A stretch of DNA of 64,000 nucleotides from Lysobacteraceae bacterium (GTDB lineage: Bacteria; Pseudomonadota; Gammaproteobacteria; Xanthomonadales; Rhodanobacteraceae), in contig SEHB01000008.1 of NCBI GenBank assembly GCA_004143945.1, positions 124,001 to 188,000 on the forward strand, read 5' to 3'. The notes below the pieces were generated by a model. It was not told the origin of the DNA. It made no database searches and saw nothing but the letters and a program-made list of their open reading frames with translations. Positions 1 to 8,573 of the stretch are shown here, piece after piece. The position numbers were made by a program, and so were the translations under genes. Position 1 is the stretch's first letter; each line of letters opens with the position of its first letter.

Positions 1-435
1 GCGATCAGCCAGAACCAGGCACTGTTTTCGCTGCTCGGCACGACCTACGGCGGCAATGGCCAGACCACGTTCGCGTTGCCTGACCTGCGCGGTCGCGCAC
101 CGATCCACGCCGGACAGGGACCGGGCCTCAGCGCGCGCGTGCTGGGTGAGTCGAGTGGCGCGGAGCAGCACACGCTGCTCGCGTCCGAACTGCCGCAGCA
201 TACGCACCTCGCTCAGGTGGCAGGCGCGCCGACGACCGGTACGCCCGCGGGCGACGTCGTGCTTGCCGCGCCGTCCGGCAGCCCGTTGTTCCGCAGCGGG
301 ACCGCACCTTCGGCCACCCTTGCGCCAGCGTCGGTCGGGTTGTCGGGCGGCACCCAGCCGCATCCGAACATGCAGCCGTACGCCGTGATGAACATCTCGA
401 TCGCCCTGCAGGGCGTTTTCCCGTCGCGCAACTGA
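1..435 (+). CDS. Tail-collar domain protein, N-terminus cut by window edge
   Basis: The reading frame is open from base 1 and ends at a TGA at 433-435, so the 5' end lies outside the window. The visible 144 residues include the hallmark ALPDLRGRAP segment preceded by LLGTTYGGNGQ, and the end NMQPYAVMNISIALQGVFPSRN, both shared with the two complete genes downstream. This is the phage tail collar fold found in the microcystin-dependent-protein (MdpB) family. It is the first of three tandem paralogs spaced about 10 bp apart, so they are probably one operon. No phage structural genes surround it. The role of such non-phage tail-collar proteins is not established; a surface fibre or adhesin role is inference. 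Confidence 0.85.
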   Translation, partial: AISQNQALFSLLGTTYGGNGQTTFALPDLRGRAPIHAGQGPGLSARVLGESSGAEQHTLLASELPQHTHLAQVAGAPTTGTPAGDVVLAAPSGSPLFRSGTAPSATLAPASVGLSGGTQPHPNMQPYAVMNISIALQGVFPSRN

Positions 436-446
436 GGGATTCGATC

Positions 447-965
447 GTGTCGGAACCGTTTCTCGGCGAGATCCAGATGGTGGGCTTCAACTTCGCTCCG
501 CGCGGCTGGGCATTCTGCCATGGCAGCTTGCTCAGCATCGCGCAGAACGACGCGCTCTACGCGCTGCTCGGGACCACCTACGGCGGCGACGGCCAGGTCA
601 CGTTCGCACTACCCGACCTGCGCGGCCGCATACCGATCGCCCAGGGCCAGGGGCCGGGCTTGACCAACCGCGTCGTCGGCCAGCTCGGCGGTACTGAAAC
701 CGTGACGCTGGGTGCGCAGCAGATGCCCGCTCACCAGCACCAGATGGCCGTGGCGGCGATCGGTACGCGAACGCCTGCGCCTGGCGGAAACCTGCTCGCG
801 AGCGGGGAGGCCGACATCTATTCGCGCAACGCCGGGCCGACCGTCGGTCTCGCGGCGACCCAGCTCTCGGCGGCCGGATCCTCGTTGCCGCACGAAAACA
901 TGCAACCCGTCCTCGCGGTGAACTTCATCATCGCGCTGGAGGGGATCTTCCCTTCGCGGAACTGA
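447..965 (+). CDS. Tail-collar domain protein (MdpB-like), second of three
   Basis: A complete 172-residue protein that starts MSEPFLGEIQMVGFNFAPRGW, contains LLGTTYGGDGQ and ALPDLRGRIPI, and ends NFIIALEGIFPSRN. This is the usual length and layout of a phage tail collar domain protein of the microcystin-dependent-protein type: an N-terminal fold, a variable His-rich middle (MPAHQHQM) and a conserved C-terminal strand. No signal peptide is visible. It lies 11 bp after the first paralog and 8 bp before the third, which suggests co-transcription and tandem duplication. The function is unknown outside phages; the trio followed by an acetyltransferase and a large exported repeat protein hints at a surface structure. 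Confidence 0.88.
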   Translation: MSEPFLGEIQMVGFNFAPRGWAFCHGSLLSIAQNDALYALLGTTYGGDGQVTFALPDLRGRIPIAQGQGPGLTNRVVGQLGGTETVTLGAQQMPAHQHQMAVAAIGTRTPAPGGNLLASGEADIYSRNAGPTVGLAATQLSAAGSSLPHENMQPVLAVNFIIALEGIFPSRN

Positions 966-973
966 GCCTCGCC

Positions 974-1489
974 ATGTCCGAACCCTTCCTCGGCCAGATC
1001 TCCATCGCCGGTTTCAACTTCGCCCCGCGCGGCTGGGCGCAGTGCAACGGCCAGTTGATCCCGATCCAGCAGAACACCGCGCTGTTCGCGTTGCTCGGCA
1101 CGACGTACGGCGGCAACGGCCAGAGCAACTACGCGCTGCCGGACCTGCGCGGCCGTGCGCCGATGTCACCCGGAAACGGCCCCGGCCTCACGCCGCGCAC
1201 GCTCGGGGAAGCCACCGGCGTCGAACGTGTCACGCTGCTGCCGACCGAGATGCCGATGCACACGCATGCGGTGAACGCGCAGACGTCGCGAGCCGATCGT
1301 GGCAATGCAGGCGGAGCCCAACTCGCGGCGAGCGCCGACGCGATCTACTCGAACGCGCCGCCCTCCTCGGTGCTGGCGCCCACCACCGTGTTCGCGTCGG
1401 GGGGCAACCTCTCGCACAACAACATGCAGCCGTACCTGGCGCTCAACTTCATCATCGCGCTGGAAGGCATCTTCCCGGCGCGCAACTGA
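974..1489 (+). CDS. Tail-collar domain protein (MdpB-like), third of three
   Basis: 171 residues starting MSEPFLGQISIAGFNFAPRGW with LLGTTYGGNGQ and ALPDLRGRAPM, and closing NMQPYLALNFIIALEGIFPARN. It is closely similar in layout to the two preceding genes, with most divergence in the central region that contains MPMHTHAV. The central segment may be the variable receptor-facing part, as in phage tail collars, but that is inference. The gene is followed after 8 bp by a GNAT acetyltransferase in the same direction, so the four genes probably form one transcription unit. No transmembrane segment or signal peptide is seen. Confidence 0.88.
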   Translation: MSEPFLGQISIAGFNFAPRGWAQCNGQLIPIQQNTALFALLGTTYGGNGQSNYALPDLRGRAPMSPGNGPGLTPRTLGEATGVERVTLLPTEMPMHTHAVNAQTSRADRGNAGGAQLAASADAIYSNAPPSSVLAPTTVFASGGNLSHNNMQPYLALNFIIALEGIFPARN

Positions 1490-1497
1490 GGGTTGCA

Positions 1498-2022
1498 ATG
1501 GCCGCGACACCTCACCCTGGCAGCGACTCGCCGATCGGCCTGCGCGATATCCGCGCGTCCGATCGCGGATTCCTCCGCGAGGTGTACGCGCAGACGCGCC
1601 TGGAAGAACTCGCGCCGCTCGGCTGGAGCCCGCAGCAGGTCGATGCCTTCATCGACATGCAGTTCGAGGCGCAGCAACGCGACTACTGGAGCCACTACGA
1701 CACCGCGCGCTTCCAGGTCGTCACCTGCGGGGGCGTGGATGCGGGCAGGCTCTACGTCGAGCGTCGCGAAGATGAATTGCGCGTCATCGACATCGCGCTG
1801 TTGCCGCGATTCCGCGACCGCGGGATCGCGACTGCACTGTTCCACCCGCTGTTCGACGAGGCGGACGCGCAAGGGCTCGCGGTGCGCATCCACGTCGAGC
1901 TCGCGAATCGCGCACAACGACTCTATCTTCGACTCGGCTTCGCCTTCACCGGCGAATCGGGACCGGTCTATCGCTTGATGGAACGCCTGCCGCACGCACC
2001 ACGCGTGCGCTCGGCGGCTTGA
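1498..2022 (+). CDS. GNAT family N-acetyltransferase
   Basis: 174 residues from the ATG at 1498, chosen because it follows the stop of the tail-collar gene by 8 bp and gives a protein of normal GNAT length. The frame is open further upstream, but that extension is antiparallel to coding sense and lacks homology-like features. The acetyl-CoA motif A is visible as RFRDRGIATALF (R-x-x-G-x-A), preceded by a beta strand LRVIDIALLP and followed by HVELANRAQRLYLRLGF, the typical GNAT C-terminal strand-helix. The substrate cannot be read from sequence. The context of three tail-collar genes suggests it may act on them or on a shared surface product, which is inference. Confidence 0.85.
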   Translation: MAATPHPGSDSPIGLRDIRASDRGFLREVYAQTRLEELAPLGWSPQQVDAFIDMQFEAQQRDYWSHYDTARFQVVTCGGVDAGRLYVERREDELRVIDIALLPRFRDRGIATALFHPLFDEADAQGLAVRIHVELANRAQRLYLRLGFAFTGESGPVYRLMERLPHAPRVRSAA

Positions 2023-2038
2023 ACAGGGGCAGCGAAAC

Positions 2039-5000
2039 ATGATCGTGACCGCCACGTTGCGGCAGCACCGGGCGCGCGCCTCGTTGGCGCTCGCGCTCGC
2101 CATGGCAGCCGCCGGCTCGGCGTCCGCCCTCGAGGTGACCCAGCCCGGCGACAGCGGCGTGGGCAGCCTGCGCGCGGTGGTCGCCGCGGGCGGCAACGTC
2201 ACGTTCTCCCCGGCTCTGAACGGAGCGGTGATCCAGCTCACCAGCGGACCGATCACGGTGCCACCCGGCACCACGATCAACGGCCCGGGCGCGAACCTCG
2301 TCGGCGTGAGCGGCTCGTTGTCGTCGCGCATCTTCGACGTCGGGCCCGGACCGAGCGTCACGATCACGGGACTGCGGCTCGTCGACGGACACGCGGGAGC
2401 CGGGCAAGGCGGCGCGATCCGCAACCTCGGCTCACTCGTCGTCAACGGCCTGGCGGTGACGGGCAATCGCGCGGGCGATGCCGGTGGCGGCATTTACAAC
2501 GCGGGCACGCTCGACGTGCGCGCGAGCACGTTCAGCGGGAACGCGGTCATCGATCCGACCTGCGCCGGCGGTGGCGCGATCCGCAGCGAAGGCCCGGGCT
2601 CGGTGCTGCTGGTCGCGGACTCCACGATCAGCGGCAACTCCGCCAGCGCCTGCAGCGGTGGCGGCATCAGCTTCAACGACGGGTCCGCCTCGATTCGCGC
2701 GAGCACCATCGCGAACAACAGCGCCGGGTCGAGTGGCGGCAATCTCTACAAGGGTAGCGCGGCCGCGAGCCTGCAGCTGACCGGCAGCATCGTGACCGAA
2801 GGCGCCGCGGGCGGCGGAACGCCGGCCAACGCGGACCTTCACGGTGCGCTCGGAGGCGGGCTGGCGTCCGGCGGCCACAATCTCGTGCGCCAGCGCGGCG
2901 ACGCCGTCGGCTTCGCCGCGAGCGACCTCGCAGCGGGAACCGATCCGCAACTCGCGGCGCTTGCCGGCAACGGCGGTGCGACCCAGACGCACGCATTCGC
3001 GACGACGAGTCCCGCGCTCGATGCCTGGGCCACCGGCTGCGTGCAACCCGCTGACCAGCGCGGATTCGCGCGTCCGCAGGGGGACGCCTGCGACATCGGC
3101 GCGTTCGAATACCGCCAGAACCGGCTTGCCATCACTGCGGTGGGAGGTGGCAGCGTGTCCGCCGGCGCGGCGCCCGTGCCCCTGCAGGGCACGATCGCGA
3201 ACTGCTCGACGGCATGCGCGGCCGAGTACGACGGCGAAGTCGCGCCGAGCGTGACGCTCGTCGCGACGCCCGGCGCGGGACGCCTGTTCAGCGGCTGGAG
3301 CGGCGACTGCACCGGCAACTCGCCGACCACCGCGGTGACGATGGACCAGGCGCGCAGCTGCACCGCGGCCTTCATGCCCGACACCGTCGTCGTGACGCCG
3401 GTCGCGGGGCCGAATGGCAGCCTCGCGCCCGCGACGCCGCAGACCGTGACGTACGGCAGCACGATCGCGTTCACGGTCACGCCGGCCGCGAACCACCACA
3501 TCGCGAGCGTCACGGGTTGCGGCGGAACGCTCGCAGGCAACCTGTTCACGACGGCGCCGCTGACCGCCAACTGCACGGTCAATGCGACCTTCGCGATCGA
3601 CACCCATCTCGTCACGGCGACGGCCGGCGCGAACGGCACGATTTCTCCGCTGCAGCAGACCGTCGACCACGGCCAGGTCGCGCTGCTGACGCTTGCGCCG
3701 GCTGCCAACCACCACGTGGCGAGCGTGACGGGCTGCGGCGGCACGCTCGCGGGCAACATCTACACGACGGCGCCGGTCACCGCGGACTGCGCGGTCAGCG
3801 CGACGTTCGCGATCGATACGCACGTCGTCACCGCGAGTGCCGGCGCGAACGGGAGCATCTCGCCGCCGTCGCAGAGCGTCGAGCACGGTGCCGTCGCGTC
3901 GCTGACGGTCACGCCGGCGGCCAACCACCACATCGACTCGGTCACCGGTTGCGGCGGCAGCCTCGTCGGCAACACGTACACGACGGGCCCGGTCACCGCG
4001 GACTGCAGTGTCAGCGCGACCTTCGCGATCGACAGGCATACGGTGACCGCGACCGCCGGGGCGAACGGCAGCATCGCGCCGCCGACGCAGCAGGTCGATC
4101 ACGGCCAGGTCGCCACGCTGACCGTCACGCCCGATGCGAACCACCACATCGCGAGCGTGAGCGGATGCGGTGGCAGCCTTGCCGGCAACACCTACACGAC
4201 GGGGCCGGTCACGTCCGACTGCGCGGTGACCGCGGCGTTCTCGATCGATACGCACACCGTGACCGGGACCGCGGGCGCGAACGGCAACATCACGCCGGCA
4301 TCGCAGGAGATCGAGCACGGCGAGGTCGCGACGCTGACCGTGACGCCTGCCGCGAACCACCACATCGACACGGTGACCGGTTGCGGTGGCACGCTCGCCG
4401 GGAACACCTACACGACCGGTCCGGTCACCGCGGACTGCAGCGTCACCGCGAGCTTCGCGATCGACACCCATGCGGTCACCGCGACCGCCGGGCCGAACGG
4501 CAGCATCGCGCCCGCGACGCAGGACGTTGACCACGGCGAAGTCGCGACGCTGACGCTGACCCCGGATGCGAACTACCACGTCGACACCGTCACCGGCTGC
4601 GGCGGCACGCTCGCCGGAACGACGTACACGACCGCGCCGGTCACCGCCGCGTGCGAAGTCGTCGCGACGTTCGCGATCGACGTCCACACGGTCACCGCGA
4701 CAGCGGGGCCGAACGGCAGCATCACGCCGGCGACGCAGGACGTCGACCACGGCGAAGTGGCGACGCTGACCGTGGCCGCCGCTGCCCATCATCACGTGGA
4801 TTCGGTCGAAGGCTGCGGCGGCACGCTCGCCGGCGACACCTACACGACCGCACCGGTGACCGCCGATTGCGAGGTGCAGGCGAGCTTCGCGATCGATACA
4901 CACGCGATCGGTGGCACCGTCACGGGCCTCTCGGGCACTGGACTGGTGCTGCGCCTCAACGGCGGCGAGAACCTGCAGGTGGCGGCCAACGGAGCGTTCC

Positions 5001-5971
5001 AGTTCGCGACGCCGGTGCCTTCGCAGGCCCCGTACGTCGTCACGATCGCCCAGCAGCCGTCCGCGCCTGCGCAGATCTGCAGCATCGCGAACGGCTCGGG
5101 CACGGTCGGGGACGCGGACGTCACCGACGTGCTCGTGAGTTGCGTCGATGCGTTGCCCGACCTCGCGCTCGACGTCGACAACGAACGCGAGTACGTGCGC
5201 TATGGCCGCGTCGTCGACTACGTCGTCACGCTGCACAACTCGGGCAATGGCGACAGCCGCGTGCTCACCCTCGCGGGAATCGCTTCCGCCGCGGTCGATT
5301 CCGCCTTCACCCGCTGGCACTGCTTCGGCGCGGGTGCTGGCGCGACCTGCGCGCCCTCGGGTCGCGGTCCATTGCTCGACGCGAACGTTCGCGTGCCGGC
5401 CGGACGCACGCTGACCTGGATCGTCAGCGCCCCCGTGCGCTTCTACGCGAGCCAAGGCAGCGTCGACTACTCGGTCACGGCCAGCGGCACTGCCGGCACC
5501 GCGGGCGGCTCCGACACCGATCCGCTCGTGCTGATGCGCAGCGGCTTCGATGTCGTCGGCGACGACGGTGCGCGTTCGCGCGATGAGATGGCCTGCGGCG
5601 CATCCGTACGCTCCGGATTCGACCCATCGGCGACGCACGCGCTGCCGTGGCCGGTGGCGCCGGCACGACGCGCGGTCGAACCGATCCTCGATGCGCGCGA
5701 CGCGGCGGGTGCGGGCTTCCGCATCGATCGCCTTGCGGTCGACGAGCAGCCGCGCACGCGCGTGGTCGCGATCGGCGCAGGCGGCACCGAACTCGCGGGT
5801 GACTGGGCGCTGGTCGTCTCGCCGACGCTCGCGCTCGGAACCGTGCGCTCGCCCGACGCGGGCCAGGTGCTCCTCGTCGAAGGCACCGAGCCCGCGCTGG
5901 CGCAGCCGCTGCCCGACACCACCGGCGTGATGCTGCGCCCGCTGTCGAGCGATCCGGCCGACTGCGAATGA
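2039..5971 (+). CDS. Large exported repeat protein with beta-helix N-terminus and seven 72-residue repeats
   Basis: 1310 residues. The start at 2039 precedes a signal-peptide-like stretch (ALALAMAAAGSASA). The first 340 residues look like a right-handed beta-helix, with GNRAGDAGGGIYNAG-type turns, and end in a block resembling the choice-of-anchor Q domain (SPALDAW, DQRGFARPQGDACDIGAFEY). A divergent InlB/Flg_new-like repeat (GRLFSGWSGDCTG) follows, then seven near-identical 72-residue units at 3383-4897. Each unit carries GCGG and a later DC, i.e. two Cys that could form a disulfide. A beta-sandwich-like region and a cysteine-containing tail close the protein. No C-terminal transmembrane anchor is visible. 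A role as a surface or secreted structural protein or adhesin is likely, but the ligand is unknown. It may be co-expressed with the upstream tail-collar/GNAT cluster (16 bp gap). Confidence 0.8.
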   Translation: MIVTATLRQHRARASLALALAMAAAGSASALEVTQPGDSGVGSLRAVVAAGGNVTFSPALNGAVIQLTSGPITVPPGTTINGPGANLVGVSGSLSSRIFDVGPGPSVTITGLRLVDGHAGAGQGGAIRNLGSLVVNGLAVTGNRAGDAGGGIYNAGTLDVRASTFSGNAVIDPTCAGGGAIRSEGPGSVLLVADSTISGNSASACSGGGISFNDGSASIRASTIANNSAGSSGGNLYKGSAAASLQLTGSIVTEGAAGGGTPANADLHGALGGGLASGGHNLVRQRGDAVGFAASDLAAGTDPQLAALAGNGGATQTHAFATTSPALDAWATGCVQPADQRGFARPQGDACDIGAFEYRQNRLAITAVGGGSVSAGAAPVPLQGTIANCSTACAAEYDGEVAPSVTLVATPGAGRLFSGWSGDCTGNSPTTAVTMDQARSCTAAFMPDTVVVTPVAGPNGSLAPATPQTVTYGSTIAFTVTPAANHHIASVTGCGGTLAGNLFTTAPLTANCTVNATFAIDTHLVTATAGANGTISPLQQTVDHGQVALLTLAPAANHHVASVTGCGGTLAGNIYTTAPVTADCAVSATFAIDTHVVTASAGANGSISPPSQSVEHGAVASLTVTPAANHHIDSVTGCGGSLVGNTYTTGPVTADCSVSATFAIDRHTVTATAGANGSIAPPTQQVDHGQVATLTVTPDANHHIASVSGCGGSLAGNTYTTGPVTSDCAVTAAFSIDTHTVTGTAGANGNITPASQEIEHGEVATLTVTPAANHHIDTVTGCGGTLAGNTYTTGPVTADCSVTASFAIDTHAVTATAGPNGSIAPATQDVDHGEVATLTLTPDANYHVDTVTGCGGTLAGTTYTTAPVTAACEVVATFAIDVHTVTATAGPNGSITPATQDVDHGEVATLTVAAAAHHHVDSVEGCGGTLAGDTYTTAPVTADCEVQASFAIDTHAIGGTVTGLSGTGLVLRLNGGENLQVAANGAFQFATPVPSQAPYVVTIAQQPSAPAQICSIANGSGTVGDADVTDVLVSCVDALPDLALDVDNEREYVRYGRVVDYVVTLHNSGNGDSRVLTLAGIASAAVDSAFTRWHCFGAGAGATCAPSGRGPLLDANVRVPAGRTLTWIVSAPVRFYASQGSVDYSVTASGTAGTAGGSDTDPLVLMRSGFDVVGDDGARSRDEMACGASVRSGFDPSATHALPWPVAPARRAVEPILDARDAAGAGFRIDRLAVDEQPRTRVVAIGAGGTELAGDWALVVSPTLALGTVRSPDAGQVLLVEGTEPALAQPLPDTTGVMLRPLSSDPADCE
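3383..4897 (+). repeat. In-gene tandem repeat, 216-bp period, seven copies
   Basis: Units start at 3383, 3602, 3818, 4034, 4250, 4466 and 4682. All but the first (219 bp) are exactly 216 bp. Each encodes about 72 residues running from T-H-x-V-T-A through NHHI, GCGG, YTT.PVT.DC and ending FAID. Substitutions are spread across codon positions, so the array is a real protein repeat under selection rather than a fresh DNA duplication. An eighth start (THAIGG at 4898) then diverges into another domain. Confidence 0.95.
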
Positions 5972-6016
5972 GCCGGCGGCGCGCACGCGATCGCGCGCGC
6001 GCGCCAGGGACGGGCG

Positions 6017-6703
6017 TCAGGAGTCGGAGTCGCTCGCGACGATCCCGAGGCGCACCACGCGCGTGAGGGTTTCGCCGTTTCGCACGAGCGTCAGCGTGAC
6101 CGGGCGCCCGGCGCGTTCGCGCAGCATCGCCTGGAACGCACTGCGGCCACCGATCGCCTTGCCGTCGCACGTCACGACGATGTCGCCGCTCATCAGGTTC
6201 GCTCGCGACGCGGGCGTGCCCCCGACGATGGAGCCGAGCACGACGCCGCCTGTTCCGGAGACGATCTTGCGCTCGCCCGCACGCAGGTCGCGGAAGGTCG
6301 CGCCGAACGGCAACTGGAAGCGCACGTAGTACGCGGCGGTCCAGTCGCCGCCTGCGGAAGGCTCGTGCAGCAGCACGCGTTCGGCGCCGACGCGGCGTCC
6401 TTGCCCGATCGCCGCTTCGCGTACCGTCGCCTGGTCGCCGGGGAAGTAACCGGTGCCGATCAGGATCAGGCCCTTGTCCGAGAGCCGGCGCTGCTCGCCC
6501 GCGCGACGGCTGCCGAGTTCGACCTCCGGACTCGCGGGCGCTGGCGCCGCACGCAATTCGGCGACGCGCTCGGGCTCGCGCCCGGGCTCGACGACGTAGC
6601 GGCTGCCCGGCGCGGCAGGTTCCGTGATCGGACGATGCAGGGTCGCGCAGCCGGCGAGGGACAGCAGGCCGAGCAGGACGGGCAGGGTAGCGAGGCGGGT
6701 CAT
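6017..6703 (-). CDS. PDZ-domain lipoprotein
   Basis: 228 residues. I place the start at the ATG at 6703 (MTRLATLPVLLGLLSLAGC) because a GGAG lies seven bases upstream of it; an ATG at 6709 is almost on top of that site. The first 19 residues are a lipoprotein signal with LAGC lipobox, so the protein is probably membrane-anchored in the envelope. The C-terminal third is a PDZ domain: VVLGSIVGGTPASRANLMSGD, then VTCDGKAI and a closing strand VTLTLVRNGETL. No protease domain is present. It is transcribed divergently from the PadR gene and shares its upstream region. Peptide-binding scaffold or chaperone function is inferred from the PDZ fold only. Confidence 0.8.
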   Translation of the reverse strand: MTRLATLPVLLGLLSLAGCATLHRPITEPAAPGSRYVVEPGREPERVAELRAAPAPASPEVELGSRRAGEQRRLSDKGLILIGTGYFPGDQATVREAAIGQGRRVGAERVLLHEPSAGGDWTAAYYVRFQLPFGATFRDLRAGERKIVSGTGGVVLGSIVGGTPASRANLMSGDIVVTCDGKAIGGRSAFQAMLRERAGRPVTLTLVRNGETLTRVVRLGIVASDSDS

Positions 6704-6808
6704 CGACATTCTCCAGGGGACCCGTCGAAGGGTACCTTGCTCGCGGCGCGCCTTGCCTGCGCGCGCCTGAACGCACGGCCGCGCCGGCATGACTTCCGGC
6801 CGATCCAC

Positions 6809-6827
6809 TAGTATCAACTCGGTACTA
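6809..6827. promoter_or_regulatory. Inverted repeat, candidate PadR operator
   Basis: TAGTA at 6809-6813 and its reverse complement TACTA at 6823-6827 flank a 9-bp centre. The site is 38 bp upstream of the PadR-family start codon, between divergent genes. PadR proteins are known to bind short inverted repeats in their own promoters, and the AT-rich character stands out from the surrounding GC-rich DNA. Binding is inference. Confidence 0.5.
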
Positions 6828-6864
6828 TGATCCACCCATGCCTACAGGCAAGTGAGCGCAAGCC

Positions 6865-7224
6865 ATGGTCGACAGCGAGACCCACCTGCGGAAATTCCAC
6901 AAGGAGCTCAGCGCCGGCATCGTGTCGCTGGTGCTGCTCGCGGTGCTCGCGAAGGCGCGCAAGCCGATGTACGGCTACCAGATCGCGCGCCAGCTCGACG
7001 AGGACGGCGAAGGCGTGCTCGCCGGCAAGCAGAGCGCTCTGTATCCGGTGTTGCGCAACCTCGATGCGGCCGGGCTGCTCGCGAGCGAAGTCGAGCCCTC
7101 GGTGGCGGGTCCACCGCGTCGCTACTACCGCATCACGCCTGTCGGGCGGCGCGTGCTGGCCGAATGGACATTCGCCTGGACCGCGACGCGCGACTTCGTC
7201 GACACCGTGCTGGAGGGTGCATGA
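6865..7224 (+). CDS. PadR family transcriptional regulator
   Basis: 119 residues. A winged-helix DNA-binding domain of PadR type is recognisable: LVLLAVLAKARKPMYGYQIA, then SALYPVLRNLDAAGLL and a wing GPPRRYYRITPVGRR. It is short, so it belongs to the small PadR-s2-like class without a long C-terminal dimerisation domain. Its stop overlaps the start of the next gene by ATGA, a typical translational coupling. PadR/DUF1700-type membrane protein pairs are common in bacteria; the regulator usually represses its own operon in response to an effector. The inverted repeat upstream is a plausible operator. Confidence 0.92.
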   Translation: MVDSETHLRKFHKELSAGIVSLVLLAVLAKARKPMYGYQIARQLDEDGEGVLAGKQSALYPVLRNLDAAGLLASEVEPSVAGPPRRYYRITPVGRRVLAEWTFAWTATRDFVDTVLEGA

Positions 7225-8123
7225 ATACGCCACGTACGATCAGGGAATACCTCGACCAGTTGCGCGCGGCGCTCGCGGGGGCGGATCCCGCGCTGGTGCA
7301 GGACGCGCTCTACGACGCGGAAGACCACCTGCGCTCGGAACTCGCGGATAACCCCGCGTGGTCGGAAGCTGAGATGCTCGCGAAGGTCGCCAACAGCTAC
7401 GGCGCGCCCGACGAAGTCGCCGCGATCTACGTCGACAAGGAACTGCTCGTGCAGCAGGCGCTGCGCCCGCCGCGGCCGCAGGCGCATCGCGGCCCGCTCG
7501 GTCGCTTCTTCGGCATCGCGACCGATCCACGCGCGTACGCGGGACTTATCTACATGCTGCTGTCGCTCGCGACCGGCGTGTTCTATTTCACGGTCGCCGT
7601 CACCGGGGTTTCGCTGTCGATCGGCCTCTCGATCCTGATCATCGGCGTGGTGGTGCCGGTCCTGTTCTTCGGCATCGTGCGCGTCATCGCGCTGGTCGAG
7701 GGCCGCATCATCGAGGTGCTGCTCGGCGAGCGCATGCCGCGGCGCCCGCCCTACACCGAACGCGACCTGCCGCTGTGGGCGCGCATCAAGGCGATGTTCA
7801 CCGATCCGCGCAGCTGGTCGAGCCTGCTCTACATGGTGCTGATGCTGCCGCTCGGGATCGCGTGGTTCACGATCGCGGTGACCGGCATCTCGCTCTCCGT
7901 CGCGCTGATCGCGGCGCCGGTGGCCATCGTGCTCGCGGAGTTCGGCATCATCGACGGCGGAATCAACTACGGCGGCGACTCGGTGCTGCCCGCGGTCATC
8001 GCGATCCCGCTCTCGCTGCTGGTCGCCGTCGTGCTGCCCTTCGCGGTCTTGCATGTCGCGCGAGGCGTGGGGAAGTTGCAGGCGGCCATCGCGAAGTCGC
8101 TGCTCGTGAAGTCGGCCGCATAG
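7221..8123 (+). CDS. HAAS/DUF1700-domain membrane protein, putative sensor
   Basis: 300 residues, overlapping the PadR stop by 4 bp. The N-terminal 75 residues (REYLDQLRAALAGADPALVQDALYDA, then DHLRSEL and a GAPDEVAAIY helix) match the HAAS signalling domain often paired with PadR regulators. Two similar membrane modules follow. Each has a DPRAY/DPRSW cytoplasmic lead-in, a pair of hydrophobic helices with F.VAVTG.SLS, and a third helix, so the membrane part appears internally duplicated (around 7520-7680 and 7800-8060). This resembles the putative sensor domain seen in membrane histidine kinases, but no kinase is attached. It may pass a membrane signal to PadR; this is inference from pairing. 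Confidence 0.8.
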   Translation: MNTPRTIREYLDQLRAALAGADPALVQDALYDAEDHLRSELADNPAWSEAEMLAKVANSYGAPDEVAAIYVDKELLVQQALRPPRPQAHRGPLGRFFGIATDPRAYAGLIYMLLSLATGVFYFTVAVTGVSLSIGLSILIIGVVVPVLFFGIVRVIALVEGRIIEVLLGERMPRRPPYTERDLPLWARIKAMFTDPRSWSSLLYMVLMLPLGIAWFTIAVTGISLSVALIAAPVAIVLAEFGIIDGGINYGGDSVLPAVIAIPLSLLVAVVLPFAVLHVARGVGKLQAAIAKSLLVKSAA

Positions 8124-8573
8124 GTCGTCGAGCGCACGCTGCTTCGCGGACGCGACGCGACTCGCTTCGCTGCGCCTCGTTCGCATCGCCCGGTTGCTTC
8201 GACCGCATCGAGTCGCGTCCGCGTGTTCCCGAGCCAAAGCCATGCGTATTGTGGGAGGGACTTCAGCCCCGAGCTCTTCGCACGTCCCATCGGGGCTGAA
8301 GCCGCTCCCACAAGAATCCGAAGCAGTCGCCGGCTCCTGCTCTTGCGCTCGCTCCGACACTTGCTCTTGGGGGGGATGTTTCTCTTTGGTGACTTCCTCT
8401 TTCGCAATGAGAAAGTCACTCGCCGGCAGGGATGCGGGCTAAACCCGCAGGGAGGCGAGTCGGTTCACTCAAAGTACTCCAGGGAATCCGGGCGAAGATC
8501 CGCAGGCGTGCGAGTGGGTTTCGCCGGAGAGCGTGCGGCTCCGAGACCAGCCGAACGCCACTTGCAAACCACC
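8124..8573. repeat. Intergenic region with palindromic repeats
   Basis: There is no gene in this 450-bp gap. It holds one full copy of the dispersed palindromic element at 8249-8314 (GTGGGAGGGACTTCAGCCCC, then its inverse ending CTCCCACAAG). A second, imperfect hairpin at about 8376-8425 contains GTGACTTC and AAAGTCAC. A small stem GCGGG-CTAAA-CCCGC lies near 8430-8446. The convergent neighbours, a plus-strand membrane protein and a minus-strand HvfC gene, suggest these palindromes may also help end transcription. Confidence 0.75.

Noticed and set aside
1..1489. A prophage or tailocin remnant, judged from the tail-collar genes
   Set aside because: No capsid, tail tube, lysis, integrase or regulator genes are present, and three near-identical collar genes followed by GNAT is a known host arrangement.
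2432..5986. A 1184-codon open frame antisense to the 1310-residue repeat protein
   Set aside because: Its product is low-complexity (Arg, Gly, Asp, Val) and merely mirrors the 216-bp repeats. The plus-strand frame has a signal peptide and regular protein repeats.
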